Notes: generated by a model not told the origin, from the sequence alone. A DNA stretch of 64,000 nucleotides from Candidatus Thorarchaeota archaeon (GCA_016840685.1 JAEORX010000001.1:62001-126000); one strand, 5' to 3'; counted from the first letter of the stretch, positions 1 through 10,439 are shown. Program-made: numbers and translations.

Positions 1-35
1 AATATAGCTGTTTGACTGAGGACCAGTTTTTGGAA

Positions 36-254
36 TCACTCATCATATTTCATTGCTATGGCTAATCCAAGCAATATCAACAATATACCAATGTAGAGAT
101 GGTGCAGTTGAAAAGTACCTATCCAGTAGGGATCGAAATCGGGCAAGAAGTGAAGAAAATCTGTACCCGGCACAAAGTCGTGAAGATCATCAATGACCAA
201 GACTAGTCCTACTAGGAATGTCAGAACACCAGCTGCAACTCCTTTTTTTCCCAC
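36..254 (-). CDS. small membrane protein, uncharacterised
   Basis: 72-aa ORF with two hydrophobic segments. Confidence 0.45.
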   Translation of the reverse strand: MGKKGVAAGVLTFLVGLVLVIDDLHDFVPGTDFLHFLPDFDPYWIGTFQLHHLYIGILLILLGLAIAMKYDE

Positions 255-335
255 AATTCAACACTCCTTTTTCATTGTCTTGCGAAATCCACTGGGATGA
301 ATGTAAACTTTAAGCGTTATCAATGCATCCTCTAG

Positions 336-530
336 GTGCTGGTTAAGATGGAAAAGTCGAAGAACTATTGGGTTCTTTTAGCTTACATAGGTATAACTCT
401 TATACTTCTAGCCGGTGTCTATACTGGTGTGCCAACATGGTTGGACTATCTTGACTATGGTTTATTAGCTGGTGGAATCATCTTCTTGATTCTTGCGGCA
501 ATTGATTTTCGAAAGCGGAAAAAGGTATGA
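336..530 (+). CDS. small membrane protein, uncharacterised
   Basis: 64-aa ORF, two hydrophobic helices, basic C-terminus. Confidence 0.4.
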   Translation: MLVKMEKSKNYWVLLAYIGITLILLAGVYTGVPTWLDYLDYGLLAGGIIFLILAAIDFRKRKKV

Positions 531-576
531 ATAGTCAATACTCCTTGGCCCGCTCTCCGGTTGTTTGAGATACCAA

Positions 577-1020
577 TCATCGGATGCTCTGCAATCGATA
601 CCACCAAACCAACTCAACAATAATGATTAGCAATACTGCAAGAAAGAATCCCAATCCACAAAGAGTTGCGGAGATTACAAATAGGGACCAATGCATGAAC
701 TCACTCTGGTCGGGACTCGGAGCCTCTTTATAGACTAAACGCCCATCCTGACTCAATAAATGAACTTGATAGAAGTACTCTTGAGATGACCAATTGTGCT
801 GCTTCTGGACAACAAGAGGAAACAATGCGTGGCTGTTGTAATAGACAACATCATAATTGGGTGTGACACTCTCACGAAACACTCCAGCAGTTCTAACATC
901 GTTTACGACCAAAAATGAGGCGATGACTGTGACAATGAGAAATATTACAACCGAATACTGTTTTCCAAATCGTCTGAATATTCCCCATGCAAGCAATGCT
1001 GCCACTGTAACAATGATCAT
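577..1020 (-). CDS. membrane protein, uncharacterised
   Basis: 147-aa ORF with N- and C-terminal hydrophobic segments and extracytoplasmic middle. Confidence 0.5.
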   Translation of the reverse strand: MIIVTVAALLAWGIFRRFGKQYSVVIFLIVTVIASFLVVNDVRTAGVFRESVTPNYDVVYYNSHALFPLVVQKQHNWSSQEYFYQVHLLSQDGRLVYKEAPSPDQSEFMHWSLFVISATLCGLGFFLAVLLIIIVELVWWYRLQSIR

Positions 1021-1160
1021 TTCATGTCAATCCCTCTTTTTTGAACTTTCATTTGTTTAAAAGACTGATAAAATATTGGAAGGTTGGACATGTAACATTG
1101 AAGTTAGGAACAAGCCTGCGCTCCGGTTGTTTGAGATACCGATTATCGAGATGACACACA

Positions 1161-1736
1161 TCAAAACGGAGAAGCACGAATTATGACCTGGCACGATATG
1201 TGAATCCTTCCTGTAGTCTTTCCACCCACTTCTAGGAATCGGAGGGCCCAGACATAGGTGTGGTCGTTGATAGGTCCACCCCAACCACTACCACCAAAGG
1301 TGTCACCAAGAACACCGTATTCTGCTGCCTCGCTACTGGCAAATAAAGCATCATGTTCAGTTTCATTCAACTGAAGATATTCGGTGATGTTCATTCTTCG
1401 ATAGTCGAAATTGTAACGTACAGATCCTCCATTGCCACCTTCAATCTCTCCACTGATGCCTATTACAAGAAAGATGTCATCAGGATGCTCCATTCCTCTA
1501 AATTCTCCATAGAGCCAATCGACTCCTAGCTCAAGTGTGACTCCACTTGTTTCGTATACGATAGTGGTCCATTGTTCTCGTTGTACAATCACATAGGTCA
1601 CTCCGCCCAGTGAGGTAAGAAGTATCGTCGCAACAAGAAGGGCCGCAGAAAACCCTCTCTGTTCTTTCATTCTCTTACGAAGGCTTGACTTTTCAGAGGT
1701 TACCAAAACCTCCACCCAATTACAATATTGCTGCAA
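1161..1736 (-). CDS. membrane-anchored extracytoplasmic protein, uncharacterised
   Basis: 191-aa ORF with one hydrophobic N-terminal anchor (FSAALLVATILLTSLGGVTYVIV). Confidence 0.5.
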   Translation of the reverse strand: MQQYCNWVEVLVTSEKSSLRKRMKEQRGFSAALLVATILLTSLGGVTYVIVQREQWTTIVYETSGVTLELGVDWLYGEFRGMEHPDDIFLVIGISGEIEGGNGGSVRYNFDYRRMNITEYLQLNETEHDALFASSEAAEYGVLGDTFGGSGWGGPINDHTYVWALRFLEVGGKTTGRIHISCQVIIRASPF

Positions 1737-2009
1737 TTTGTATTAAGACTGAGCGTTTTCTAGAAATGCCTACAATCCGAATATATGAGATACCAATCAT
1801 CGAGAAGCCACACATCCGTGTAGGCATATGGTTCAGCCTGCTAGTCCTGCCTGTGTGGTTCTCTCTCAGAATTTATCTAAAATAGCGTGTTTTAACCTCG
1901 TATGTATTCAGCTTTCCTGAGCCCACTCCATAATCCTTTTATTGAAATCCCTGCGGTTTCGAGCTAATCTGGTCATGTTGTAGACCGTAGACCAATCAGG
2001 TGAAACAGT

Positions 2010-2549
2010 ATGGGAAAACGTCCAGGTCATTGTTACAGAGAATGCGACCGCCAGCCCTTCATGAGAAAGCGGTACATTCACAGACAGCCCGCAAGCCGAA
2101 TAGTCAGCTTTGACATGGGTAACACTAGCGGAGACTTTGAGGTTGAATTGTCACTAGTTGGTCTTGAGCGGTGCCAGATCCGACACCAAGCCCTTGAGGC
2201 AGCACGTGTCGCGTCTAACAGGGACATGACTAAGACTGTGGGAAGACAGAACTACCACCTCAGGGTCCGTGTAAAGCCCTACCACTACCTCCGAGAGAAC
2301 AAGATGATTTCTGGTGCTGGTGCTGACCGTGTGCAGGACGGGATGCGAAGGGCGTGGGGCAAGGTGATAGGAATCGCTGCACGGGTCAAACCAGGTCAGC
2401 CACTTATCACAATTAGGGTGAATCCAAGACACATAAAGCCCGCAATGGCTGCCCTGAAGAAAGCTGCTCCGAAGATGCCTACTCCGTGCAAAATTGTCTT
2501 CGACAAGATTGACCCTGAATTGAAACGGCAGATGGGTATTGGAGTCTAG
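2010..2549 (+). CDS. rpl10e: 50S ribosomal protein L10e (uL16)
   Basis: MGKRPGHCYRECDRQPFMRKRYIHRQPASRI...; L10e/L16 family. Confidence 0.93.
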   Translation: MGKRPGHCYRECDRQPFMRKRYIHRQPASRIVSFDMGNTSGDFEVELSLVGLERCQIRHQALEAARVASNRDMTKTVGRQNYHLRVRVKPYHYLRENKMISGAGADRVQDGMRRAWGKVIGIAARVKPGQPLITIRVNPRHIKPAMAALKKAAPKMPTPCKIVFDKIDPELKRQMGIGV

Positions 2550-3283
2550 TCATCTGACTTCTTGTGTTCATTCACAAGCTCATTGATTCTCCGCACCAAT
2601 CCTGTGAGTGTGGCCACTTCTCTCCCAGTCATGTACGCCCTCCCCAACAGATTTCTGAAGACCTGTTTTGCAATGGGAACTTTGTGCTCCTTTAAACTCA
2701 GTTGGTCCACAACCTCATCAAAGAACTTGTACACCTGCTCTCGTTCCTTGAATGTCGCGGCTCTGGCTTCATAGGGTTGACGAGGCTCATTCTTAGCGTA
2801 TCTAGTGAAGAGATGATAGAGCACTATGGACACTGCGTGACTCAGGTTGAGACTTGGGTAGTCCTTGGAGGCAGGAATCGTGAATGCTAGGTCACACAAT
2901 GCTAGCTCTTCATTGAACAAACCCGTGCTCTCCCTCCCAAACACCAGCGCGATTCGACCATCAAGAGAATTTGGATCAGGTAATTCAAACAGCGGAACCA
3001 AGGCTCTCGTGACGCTATGGTTTCTTCCTCCCCTCGCAGTCGCAGCCCATGCCAGGTCAATGTCATCTAGAGCAGAACCAAGGTCTTCAAAGACTCCTGC
3101 GTTGTCTAGAATGTCTTGAGCGTGGACTGAGAACATCTGCGCAAACTGGTCTTGTCTATGGTCCTCTCCCACTAGTCTTAATTCGCGTACTCCAAAGTTT
3201 GCCATGGCTCTTGTCACAAAACCAACGTTACCTGGGTTCTCTGGACCCACGAGAACGACGGTCAGGGTCGGAAAATTTGTCAA
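2546..3283 (-). CDS. SpoU/TrmJ-like RNA methyltransferase
   Basis: VVLVGPENPGNVGFVTRAMANFG and ALVFGRESTGLFNEEL SPOUT motifs. Confidence 0.88.
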   Translation of the reverse strand: MTNFPTLTVVLVGPENPGNVGFVTRAMANFGVRELRLVGEDHRQDQFAQMFSVHAQDILDNAGVFEDLGSALDDIDLAWAATARGGRNHSVTRALVPLFELPDPNSLDGRIALVFGRESTGLFNEELALCDLAFTIPASKDYPSLNLSHAVSIVLYHLFTRYAKNEPRQPYEARAATFKEREQVYKFFDEVVDQLSLKEHKVPIAKQVFRNLLGRAYMTGREVATLTGLVRRINELVNEHKKSDD

Positions 3284-3292
3284 CTGGAATCC

Positions 3293-4501
3293 CTACCTGC
3301 TTGCGAGTTGTAAGATGTCTCCATCCTGAAGTGGATAGTTGAGTCCCACGGTTCTCCTCTTGATTTTGTCATTATCTCGTAATATCACCGCAGAACGAAA
3401 TCGCTCGACAAACAGCTCCTTATGCACCTTTCGTGCGGCATCCTCCACAACCGAGCCCTCAGGAAGGACAATTGGCCTGTCCTCTCTCTTCTTGCCTGGT
3501 ATCTTTGTATAGACTCTCAGAATGTCCAGATGCTCATAGAACGCCCAGCTCATCCCATCAAGATTCTCTTTCTTCAAAGCAGAGGTTGGTACTATGTCGA
3601 ATCGATGTCCATACTTCTCCTCAAGCTCCTTGAATCTGGCTACCGACCCCTGTGCGTCACCTTTCGTAGCCACAATCAACGCTCTCACATATGCAACGCT
3701 TGCATCTAAGGCATCGACCAGCTGTTCGAATGTTGCTGGCCTTTGAAACCGTACAATTATGTTCGTGATTCTACGAGCCTTGAGGTATTCTTTCACTACC
3801 TCAATGTCTCCCTCAAAATTATGAGCACCATAAATCATGTGCCCACCCAACCCAACTCGTTCGATTCTGATTACCGACTTCTCCTTGTTTAGGCGAATTC
3901 TCGCAGCATCCAGCTCTCCAAGGATGACATTCATCTGCTGGTCAATATCCTGTGAGAGATCGATTACCAACGCAATACAATCAGTGTTTCGAGCCACGGC
4001 TAATGCCTGTCGACCTATGCCAGCCTCATGGCTACCAACAAATAGACCAGGAATCTCCACAAGCTGGATATTGATGTCTTCCAGAATTAACATTGCAGGT
4101 GTTGGGACTGGTGTAGTGAAAGGATAGCTCCCAACATCAAGGTCTGCATTTGTGACTGCATTGATGAGAGTGGACTTTCCACAGTTTGTGACACCAACGA
4201 GACAGATTTGACCCGCTCCCTCTTTTCGCACAACCCCCTCTTCCGACCCACCAGTACGACGTGCTCGGTCCTGCTCTCGTTTCTTCTCAAGCTGAGCCTT
4301 GAGGGTTGCTAGTTTCTTCCTATAATCTCCCACCATTCTCTCTGCACCCTTGTGCCTTGGTGCAAGAGAGAGGAGCTTTTCCAGTTCTACTATCCGCTGA
4401 GTGAGATCTTCTGTTTCCTCATAAACTATCCTCTGTTTATCAAATTCTGGGGTCACGTTGGTTGGCAAAGAATCACACTCTAACTGAATCCACTGAAACA
4501 C
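3293..4501 (-). CDS. DRG/Obg-like GTPase with C-terminal TGS domain
   Basis: GVTNCGKSTLINAVTNA P-loop, ATKGD, C-terminal TGS (YPLQDGDILQLASR). Confidence 0.9.
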   Translation of the reverse strand: MFQWIQLECDSLPTNVTPEFDKQRIVYEETEDLTQRIVELEKLLSLAPRHKGAERMVGDYRKKLATLKAQLEKKREQDRARRTGGSEEGVVRKEGAGQICLVGVTNCGKSTLINAVTNADLDVGSYPFTTPVPTPAMLILEDINIQLVEIPGLFVGSHEAGIGRQALAVARNTDCIALVIDLSQDIDQQMNVILGELDAARIRLNKEKSVIRIERVGLGGHMIYGAHNFEGDIEVVKEYLKARRITNIIVRFQRPATFEQLVDALDASVAYVRALIVATKGDAQGSVARFKELEEKYGHRFDIVPTSALKKENLDGMSWAFYEHLDILRVYTKIPGKKREDRPIVLPEGSVVEDAARKVHKELFVERFRSAVILRDNDKIKRRTVGLNYPLQDGDILQLASR

Positions 4502-4528
4502 AGTAAATCTGTTATTATGAAGCTTTCT

Positions 4529-4990
4529 TCAGGGATTGAATTCCTTTCTATCAGCAGATAGATTAACGTCAAGAATGAATCGTTCGGGATTCTCTGAAGG
4601 CACTCTGATTGCCTCAGAGCCCCACAGCTTCAGTAGTTGCTCAAGTGGTGACCGTGTCACTTCTATTCCGTTGTCCATTGCAAAGGTTTCTCCAACATCA
4701 AGCGCTTGTGACTTTTCAAATGCCTTCAAAAGGAAGAATGAGATTGATCTCTCATCTGGCGAAACTCTTCTCAGAGAATCACCCGGAAATGATATTATCC
4801 TGAGGTCCTCCTCGACCCCTACCGCTAACGAAACAATCACGTCACGTCGAAGGTCCCCTGAGATGAACAAACCCACGTTTACGCAACGACATGCAGCAAT
4901 CACTTCATGGCTGTTTTGTCCAGTCTTTACAGAACTTTTGTCAATTGGTAGGTTCTCAAACATTACTAGGAAGCGGCGCACAGAAATCAC
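4529..4990 (-). CDS. trmY: tRNA (pseudouridine54-N1)-methyltransferase TrmY-like
   Basis: CRCVNVGLFISGDLRRDV and PGDSLRRVSPDERSISFFLLKA match TrmY-type SPOUT motifs. Confidence 0.75.
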   Translation of the reverse strand: MISVRRFLVMFENLPIDKSSVKTGQNSHEVIAACRCVNVGLFISGDLRRDVIVSLAVGVEEDLRIISFPGDSLRRVSPDERSISFFLLKAFEKSQALDVGETFAMDNGIEVTRSPLEQLLKLWGSEAIRVPSENPERFILDVNLSADRKEFNP

Positions 4991-5007
4991 ATTCTAGCCT
5001 ATGCTGG

Positions 5008-6357
5008 TCACATGCCCTGTAGACCTGGAATGCCAGGAATCCCGCCTTTTCGTCCTCGACGTTGTTTTCCCATCTGCTTCATCATCTTCTTCATCTGTTC
5101 ATGTTGCTTCAGGAGTTCTCTGACATCCGCCTGTGATGTTCCAGAACCTCTCGCAATGCGTTTGATTCTTGATGATTTGATTAGTTTGGGCTCTTCCAGC
5201 TCCTCCTTGGTCATCGAATTCATGATGACTTCCCATCGCTTCATGTTCTCTTCCTGAATCTCAGCCATTCCCTCAGGGAGCTTGTATTGGAGCCCAAGCA
5301 TCTCCATCACTTTTCCAATTGGTCCCATCTTTTTGAGCTGCTTCATCTGAGCCATCATGTCCTTCAATGTGAACTGTCCCTTCATAATTCGTTTAGCAGC
5401 ATCTTCCTCTACCTCGATCTGAGCTTCTCTTACCTTCTCAATCAGCCCTCGAATGTCAGACATACCAAGAAGTCGTCCTGCAAACTTCGTTGGATTGAAT
5501 GGTTCAATAGAGTCCATGCCCTCTCCAATACCGATGAATTTGATTGGCGCTTGAGTGGCTGCTACTGCTGAGAGTGCTCCACCACCTTTGGCACTACCAT
5601 CAAGCTTGGTGACTATTATAGAGCCAATGTTTGTGGCCTTCTTAAACGCGGCTGCTTGAACTCCTGCCTGCTGGCCCAGAGTGCCATCTATGACCAAGAC
5701 TATCTCTTGGGGCTTGACACTTTTTGATATATCCTGCATCTCTTTGATGAGTCCGGTTTCTTCTCTATGCCGACCTGAAGTGTCTAGAAGGATGAGCTCT
5801 ATTCCCTTCTTTTCCATCTCCTTGACGCCCTGCTTGGCCAACTTGATGGCGTCCTTTTCGTTTTCATCGCCCCAGAATGGCACATTGGACTTCTCTGCCA
5901 ACTGTTTGAGCTGGCTATAGGCACCAGGTCTGAAGTTGTCCGCGCATATGACTCCAGTCTTGATACCTCGTTTCTGATAATATCGTGCTAGCTTTCCAAT
6001 AGTGGTTGTTTTTCCAGATCCTTGAATTCCCACCATCATTATGAGGTTGGGCTTCCCCGGATTGATTGTGAATGGGACAGTCTTCTCTCCTAGGAAGTAT
6101 GTCAGTGTGTCCCACACGACACGAACAATGTGTTCACGACGAGAAACACCTCTTGGCAGTTTCTCATCCAAGGCTTGTTCCTCTACTCTCTTGGTTATTG
6201 CCATTACAAGGTTGACATCAACATCCGCCACCAATAATGCACGTTGGATGTCCTTCACGAGTTCCTTCACTAGTTCCTCATCAATAACACTCGCACCGAA
6301 CAGCCTCTTCAAGGCCGAGTTGAGTGACTTTCCAAGACCTTCTAGAACCAAGACCAT
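5008..6357 (-). CDS. srp54: signal recognition particle protein SRP54
   Basis: GIQGSGKTTTIGKLARYY, DTSGRHREE, TKLDGSAKGGGALS, Met-rich C-terminus. Confidence 0.96.
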   Translation of the reverse strand: MVLVLEGLGKSLNSALKRLFGASVIDEELVKELVKDIQRALLVADVDVNLVMAITKRVEEQALDEKLPRGVSRREHIVRVVWDTLTYFLGEKTVPFTINPGKPNLIMMVGIQGSGKTTTIGKLARYYQKRGIKTGVICADNFRPGAYSQLKQLAEKSNVPFWGDENEKDAIKLAKQGVKEMEKKGIELILLDTSGRHREETGLIKEMQDISKSVKPQEIVLVIDGTLGQQAGVQAAAFKKATNIGSIIVTKLDGSAKGGGALSAVAATQAPIKFIGIGEGMDSIEPFNPTKFAGRLLGMSDIRGLIEKVREAQIEVEEDAAKRIMKGQFTLKDMMAQMKQLKKMGPIGKVMEMLGLQYKLPEGMAEIQEENMKRWEVIMNSMTKEELEEPKLIKSSRIKRIARGSGTSQADVRELLKQHEQMKKMMKQMGKQRRGRKGGIPGIPGLQGM

Positions 6358-6489
6358 TTCACCGTCTTACGGGACTGCTCCTCCCGCAGCGCATATCAAC
6401 CTTCGCCTTTGAGTCACATATGATATCTACATTCAAGGGGAAGGTCTAAAACTGGGTGCGTTGTAGGACGGACCTGTGGGTGATATGAC

Positions 6490-6975
6490 ATGTCCGAGAT
6501 GGTTGGTGAGGAAAAAATCAGAATAGTCAAGATTCATGATGGTACCGTGATTGATCATATTAGAGCTGGAAAAGCCCTGGAGGTCCTTAAAATATTGGGC
6601 ATCACTGGTAAAGATGGAAACATCGTGACCCTCGCCATGAACATAAGCAGTTCCAAGATTGGAAAGAAAGACATCGTGAAGGTAGAGAACCGGTTTCTCA
6701 AGGAAGCAGAAGTTGCTAGGATTGCGCTGGTCGCACCAGAAGCAACTATCAACCTCATAAAGGACTCCAAGGTCATAAAAAAGACTCGCGTTGAGCTTCC
6801 TGAAACAATCACCGATATCTTTGATTGCCCCAATCAGCGATGCGTGACAAACAAAGAGCGTGAACCAATTCATAGTAAGTATGAGGTTGTTTCGAGGACT
6901 CCTGTCCAGCTCAAGTGCCTGTACTGTTGGACGATTGTCGAAGAAGCTGATATCATCGCTCAATTTGCGAGCTAG
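6490..6975 (+). CDS. pyrI: aspartate carbamoyltransferase regulatory subunit
   Basis: GTVIDHIRAGKALEVLKILGI; C-terminal zinc motif CPNQRCVTNKE...LKCLYC. Confidence 0.92.
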   Translation: MSEMVGEEKIRIVKIHDGTVIDHIRAGKALEVLKILGITGKDGNIVTLAMNISSSKIGKKDIVKVENRFLKEAEVARIALVAPEATINLIKDSKVIKKTRVELPETITDIFDCPNQRCVTNKEREPIHSKYEVVSRTPVQLKCLYCWTIVEEADIIAQFAS

Positions 6976-7024
6976 AATCTGAAAACCAATACAATTCCAA
7001 ATGCTTTTTAGTAGACAGCAAAGC

Positions 7025-7381
7025 ATGAGTCTAAGTTCGACTGCAGTGGTAGTTCACATGTCAAGCGATAAAATAGCAGTGATTGGTGATAGAGATACTG
7101 TCACGGGTTTTCGGCTAGTTGGCGTTAGTGAGTGTGCCGTTCCGAAAAGCACCGCAGAAACCCGCGATCTTCTCTATCAGTATTTCAGAGACCCCACCAT
7201 GGGACTCATATTAATCACTGAGCCTCTAGCTACAGAAGTAGAAGACGCAATCGTTGAGCTATCACAGTCACCCGTACCAGTTATATTGCTGGTACCTGAC
7301 AGAGATGGAGCCACTGGCGCCTATGAAGCAGTACTGAGAGATTTGATTCGCAGAGCTGTTGGAATCGATATAAACATCTAA
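7025..7381 (+). CDS. atpF: A/V-type ATP synthase subunit F
   Basis: KIAVIGDRDTVTGFRLVGV motif; directly upstream of subunit A; start placed at ATG 7025 within the ORF beginning 7001. Confidence 0.87.
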   Translation: MSLSSTAVVVHMSSDKIAVIGDRDTVTGFRLVGVSECAVPKSTAETRDLLYQYFRDPTMGLILITEPLATEVEDAIVELSQSPVPVILLVPDRDGATGAYEAVLRDLIRRAVGIDINI

Positions 7382-7387
7382 TCTAAA

Positions 7388-9214
7388 ATGAAATCGGAGA
7401 CATGGACTTTGACCAAAGTAACTGGGCGTATTGAGAATATTGCAGGACCTGTAGTACAGTGCTCTGGGATTCCTGCTGTTCGTATGTATGAGGTTGTGAG
7501 AGTAGGAAACCAGAAGTTGATTGGTGAGGTGATTGAAGTTGGAGATGAGGAGTTTACAGCTCAGGTGTATGAAGAAACATCTGGTATTGCTCCCGGTGAA
7601 CCAGTGGAAGCCACTGGAGACTCTCTCTCAGTAGAACTCGGTCCAGGACTCTTGGGATCAATCTATGATGGTATACAGAGACCCCTGCCCAACCTCCGAG
7701 AATTATCAGGCGACTTCATCACAAGGGGCTTGAGTGTTGATGGACTCAACAAGGAGAAGAAGTGGGAGTTCACCCCTATAGTCAAGGTGGGTGACAAGGT
7801 TGCACCTGGTGACATTATTGGAGAGGTGCCTGAAACCGGTATCATCACCTCAAAGATACTCATTCCTCATGGGGTCGAGGGGGAGATTGTGGAGCTGGTC
7901 AAGAAGGGAGAGTATACAGTAACTGAAACCATATGCAAGGTGAAGGACCAACATGGTGACATACACGACGTCATCATGCTGCAGAGAACTCCCGTCAGAG
8001 TGGGAAGACCATTCAAAGACCGCGTTGGGATGGACACTCCCCTTTTGACAGGACAGCGAGTTATCGATACCTTCATGCCTCAGGCAAAGGGAGGCACTGG
8101 GGCGATTCCTGGCGGATTTGGGACTGGGAAGACTGTGACCCTGCATCAATTTGCCAAATGGGCTGATGCTCAAGTTGTGGTCTATGTTGGCTGTGGTGAG
8201 AGAGGAAATGAGATGACAGAGGCACTTGAGGAGTGGCCTCATCTAAAAGATCCAAAGACTGGTCGTCCCCTGATGGAACGAACAGTTCTGATTGCCAACA
8301 CTTCGAACATGCCAGTTGCAGCGCGTGAAGCATCTATCTATGTCGCAGTTACAATGGCTGAATATTTCCGCGACCAAGGCTATGATGTTGCTCTGATGGC
8401 AGACTCGACATCTCGTTGGGCTGAGGCTTTACGTGAGATTTCAAGTCGTTTGGGCCAGCTCCCATCCGAGGAGGGATATCCCGCATACCTTGGCTCACGA
8501 TTGGCTCAGTTCTATGAACGAGGCGGTAGAGTAAAGACACTTGGTTCAGAAGAGAAACTTGGGTCAATCACAATCTGTGGCGCGGTTTCACCTCCTGGCG
8601 GAGATTTCTCAGAGCCGGTCACACAGGCTACGCTAAGGATTGTGAAGGTGTTCTGGGCGCTCGACAAGGACCTTGCAGCTAGAAGGTTCTTTCCAGCCAT
8701 TAACACACTGACAAGTTATTCTCTATACTTCAATACGCTTGAAAAGTGGCAGCGAGCAAACATGGGTGGAGATTGGCCCGAACTGGTCAAAGAGGCTCTA
8801 GCCCTCCTGCAGAAGGATCAGGAACTCAGAGAGATTGTCCAGCTTGTAGGTCCCGACGCACTGCCAGAGTCTGAAAGAGCTATTCTGGAAGCCGCCAGAA
8901 TGATCAAGGAGGACTTCCTGACTCAGAGTGCACTCCATGAGATTGATACATACTCACCAATCGGCAAGACCTATCGTATGTTGAGAATCATCATCAACTT
9001 TGCACACAAGATGACCGAAGCCGTACAGATGGGTGTTCATGTCCAAAGAATCTTGGAGCTCAGTGTGTTGGACAATATTGCGCGAATGAAGATATCACCA
9101 TGGGACTCATATGACGAAACAATGGATGCCATTGAGAGGAAGATGGAAGGAGAGTTTCAAACACTATTTCAGGAGTTGTCGGAGTCCGGCATGGTGTTCC
9201 AAGAAACAGCATAG
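7388..9214 (+). CDS. atpA: A/V-type ATP synthase subunit A
   Basis: [42 protein letters not shown]. Confidence 0.96.
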   Translation: MKSETWTLTKVTGRIENIAGPVVQCSGIPAVRMYEVVRVGNQKLIGEVIEVGDEEFTAQVYEETSGIAPGEPVEATGDSLSVELGPGLLGSIYDGIQRPLPNLRELSGDFITRGLSVDGLNKEKKWEFTPIVKVGDKVAPGDIIGEVPETGIITSKILIPHGVEGEIVELVKKGEYTVTETICKVKDQHGDIHDVIMLQRTPVRVGRPFKDRVGMDTPLLTGQRVIDTFMPQAKGGTGAIPGGFGTGKTVTLHQFAKWADAQVVVYVGCGERGNEMTEALEEWPHLKDPKTGRPLMERTVLIANTSNMPVAAREASIYVAVTMAEYFRDQGYDVALMADSTSRWAEALREISSRLGQLPSEEGYPAYLGSRLAQFYERGGRVKTLGSEEKLGSITICGAVSPPGGDFSEPVTQATLRIVKVFWALDKDLAARRFFPAINTLTSYSLYFNTLEKWQRANMGGDWPELVKEALALLQKDQELREIVQLVGPDALPESERAILEAARMIKEDFLTQSALHEIDTYSPIGKTYRMLRIIINFAHKMTEAVQMGVHVQRILELSVLDNIARMKISPWDSYDETMDAIERKMEGEFQTLFQELSESGMVFQETA

Positions 9215-9279
9215 TGCTTGTCGAAATAGTCCTAGAATTCGTAGCCTTTATGGCGAAGTGTGTGATATAGCTAGTCGAC

Positions 9280-9831
9280 ATGAAGCGGCAAAAACAGCTG
9301 GAAGAGTTGCATGAAGTCATCAGGAACTGTACACTCTGCCCGCTACATAGAACTCGTACTTATGCAGTCCCTGGTGAAGGTCCGGTTACTTCGCAAGTGA
9401 TGTTTGTTGGTGAGGCACCTGGTAAGAAGGAGGATGAGTCAGGGAAGCCCTTTGTAGGTAAATCGGGCGAGTTCCTGACTGAATTACTTAAAGAGATTGG
9501 GCTCTCTCGAGAGTCCGTTTTCATCACATCAATCCTTAAGTCAAGACCTCCAAGGAATCGGACTCCCACTCAGGCTGAGATTGATGCCTGTAGGGGTTAT
9601 CTTGAGCAACAGATTGAGATAATCAACCCACAGGTCGTGGTGCTCTTAGGAGGAGTGGTAATCTCATCTCTCATTGGTCCGTGGAGAGTTTCTGACGCTC
9701 ATGGGCGATTTTATGAAAATGGTGGGAGGAAATACTTCATGACCTATCATCCTGCAGCGGCTCTAAGATTTCCGAAAATCAAGTCAACAATGAGAGAGGA
9801 CTTACAGACATTGCGACATGAGCTCGTTTGA
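9280..9831 (+). CDS. udg: type-4 uracil-DNA glycosylase
   Basis: CTLCPLHRTRTYAVPGEG, MFVGEAPGKKEDESGKPFVGKSG, CRGYLEQQI, YHPAAALR. Confidence 0.92.
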   Translation: MKRQKQLEELHEVIRNCTLCPLHRTRTYAVPGEGPVTSQVMFVGEAPGKKEDESGKPFVGKSGEFLTELLKEIGLSRESVFITSILKSRPPRNRTPTQAEIDACRGYLEQQIEIINPQVVVLLGGVVISSLIGPWRVSDAHGRFYENGGRKYFMTYHPAAALRFPKIKSTMREDLQTLRHELV

Positions 9832-9866
9832 GTGGTCATTATAACCAATTGTACTGACTCCCTTCT

Positions 9867-10382
9867 GTGAGCCAAATGATCAGTCAAGTGCTTCTATTAC
9901 TCCAATCGCCATTTGATTTACAGATGCCTGAAAACTGGTTCAATACAATTGGTGAGATACTCAATGTTCTCTTTGCACTTGCCATTCGTGGCTATCTGAT
10001 CTTTGTCCTCCTAGGTATGATGATTTATGCAACCAGTCTCAGCGATGGTCTAGCGAAGTCTCTGGTCGTGCTGGGGGTTGCCTTATACTTTGGTGGGCCT
10101 CTCATTGTCAATCTGTTTGGCCAGTTCAGCGGAGTTGAGCCAGTTACTCTTGAGAGTGCGACCCTTGCTTGGCTTCAGCTAGTTGGTATGACAGATGGCG
10201 AGATAATCGCATTATTGGTCTGGTTGGGTGATGGAGTTGCAGCTATTTGCTTATTGATAGGGGCTATTCTTTATTTCACGCCAAATGCGAACGATATGAC
10301 TGGAAAGGGTAAGTCCCTGATGGTCAGAGCTTTGTTGTTGGCACCAATTCTAGCGTTCTTTCATGTAGCGGCTTGGCTGTAG
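9867..10382 (+). CDS. multi-pass membrane protein, uncharacterised
   Basis: 171-aa hydrophobic ORF between udg and atpB. Confidence 0.55.
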   Translation: MSQMISQVLLLLQSPFDLQMPENWFNTIGEILNVLFALAIRGYLIFVLLGMMIYATSLSDGLAKSLVVLGVALYFGGPLIVNLFGQFSGVEPVTLESATLAWLQLVGMTDGEIIALLVWLGDGVAAICLLIGAILYFTPNANDMTGKGKSLMVRALLLAPILAFFHVAAWL

Positions 10383-10439
10383 AAACACTTCGGAACTCTT
10401 AAAACTCGGCTGCTTTTACGACACTGAAGCATAGACTGA

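Larger units (their letters stand above)
555..1823. repeat. three dispersed copies of a short repeat, core TGAGATACCRATYATCG (about 555-584, 1121-1150, 1786-1815)
   Basis: Copies 1 and 2 share CTCCGGTTGTTTGAGATACC exactly; copy 3 shares TGAGATACCAATCATCGAGA; copies 2 and 3 also share CACACATC. Confidence 0.6.

Noticed and set aside
4536-4997. Plus-strand 153-aa ORF mirroring the minus-strand ORF 4529-4990
   Set aside because: Minus-strand frame has clear TrmY-like motifs; the plus-strand translation is Ser/Thr-rich antisense without motifs.
7850-8706. Several antisense ORFs opposite atpA
   Set aside because: Opposite a highly conserved gene, no motifs; typical spurious antisense ORFs. The same applies to most antisense ORFs in the track.
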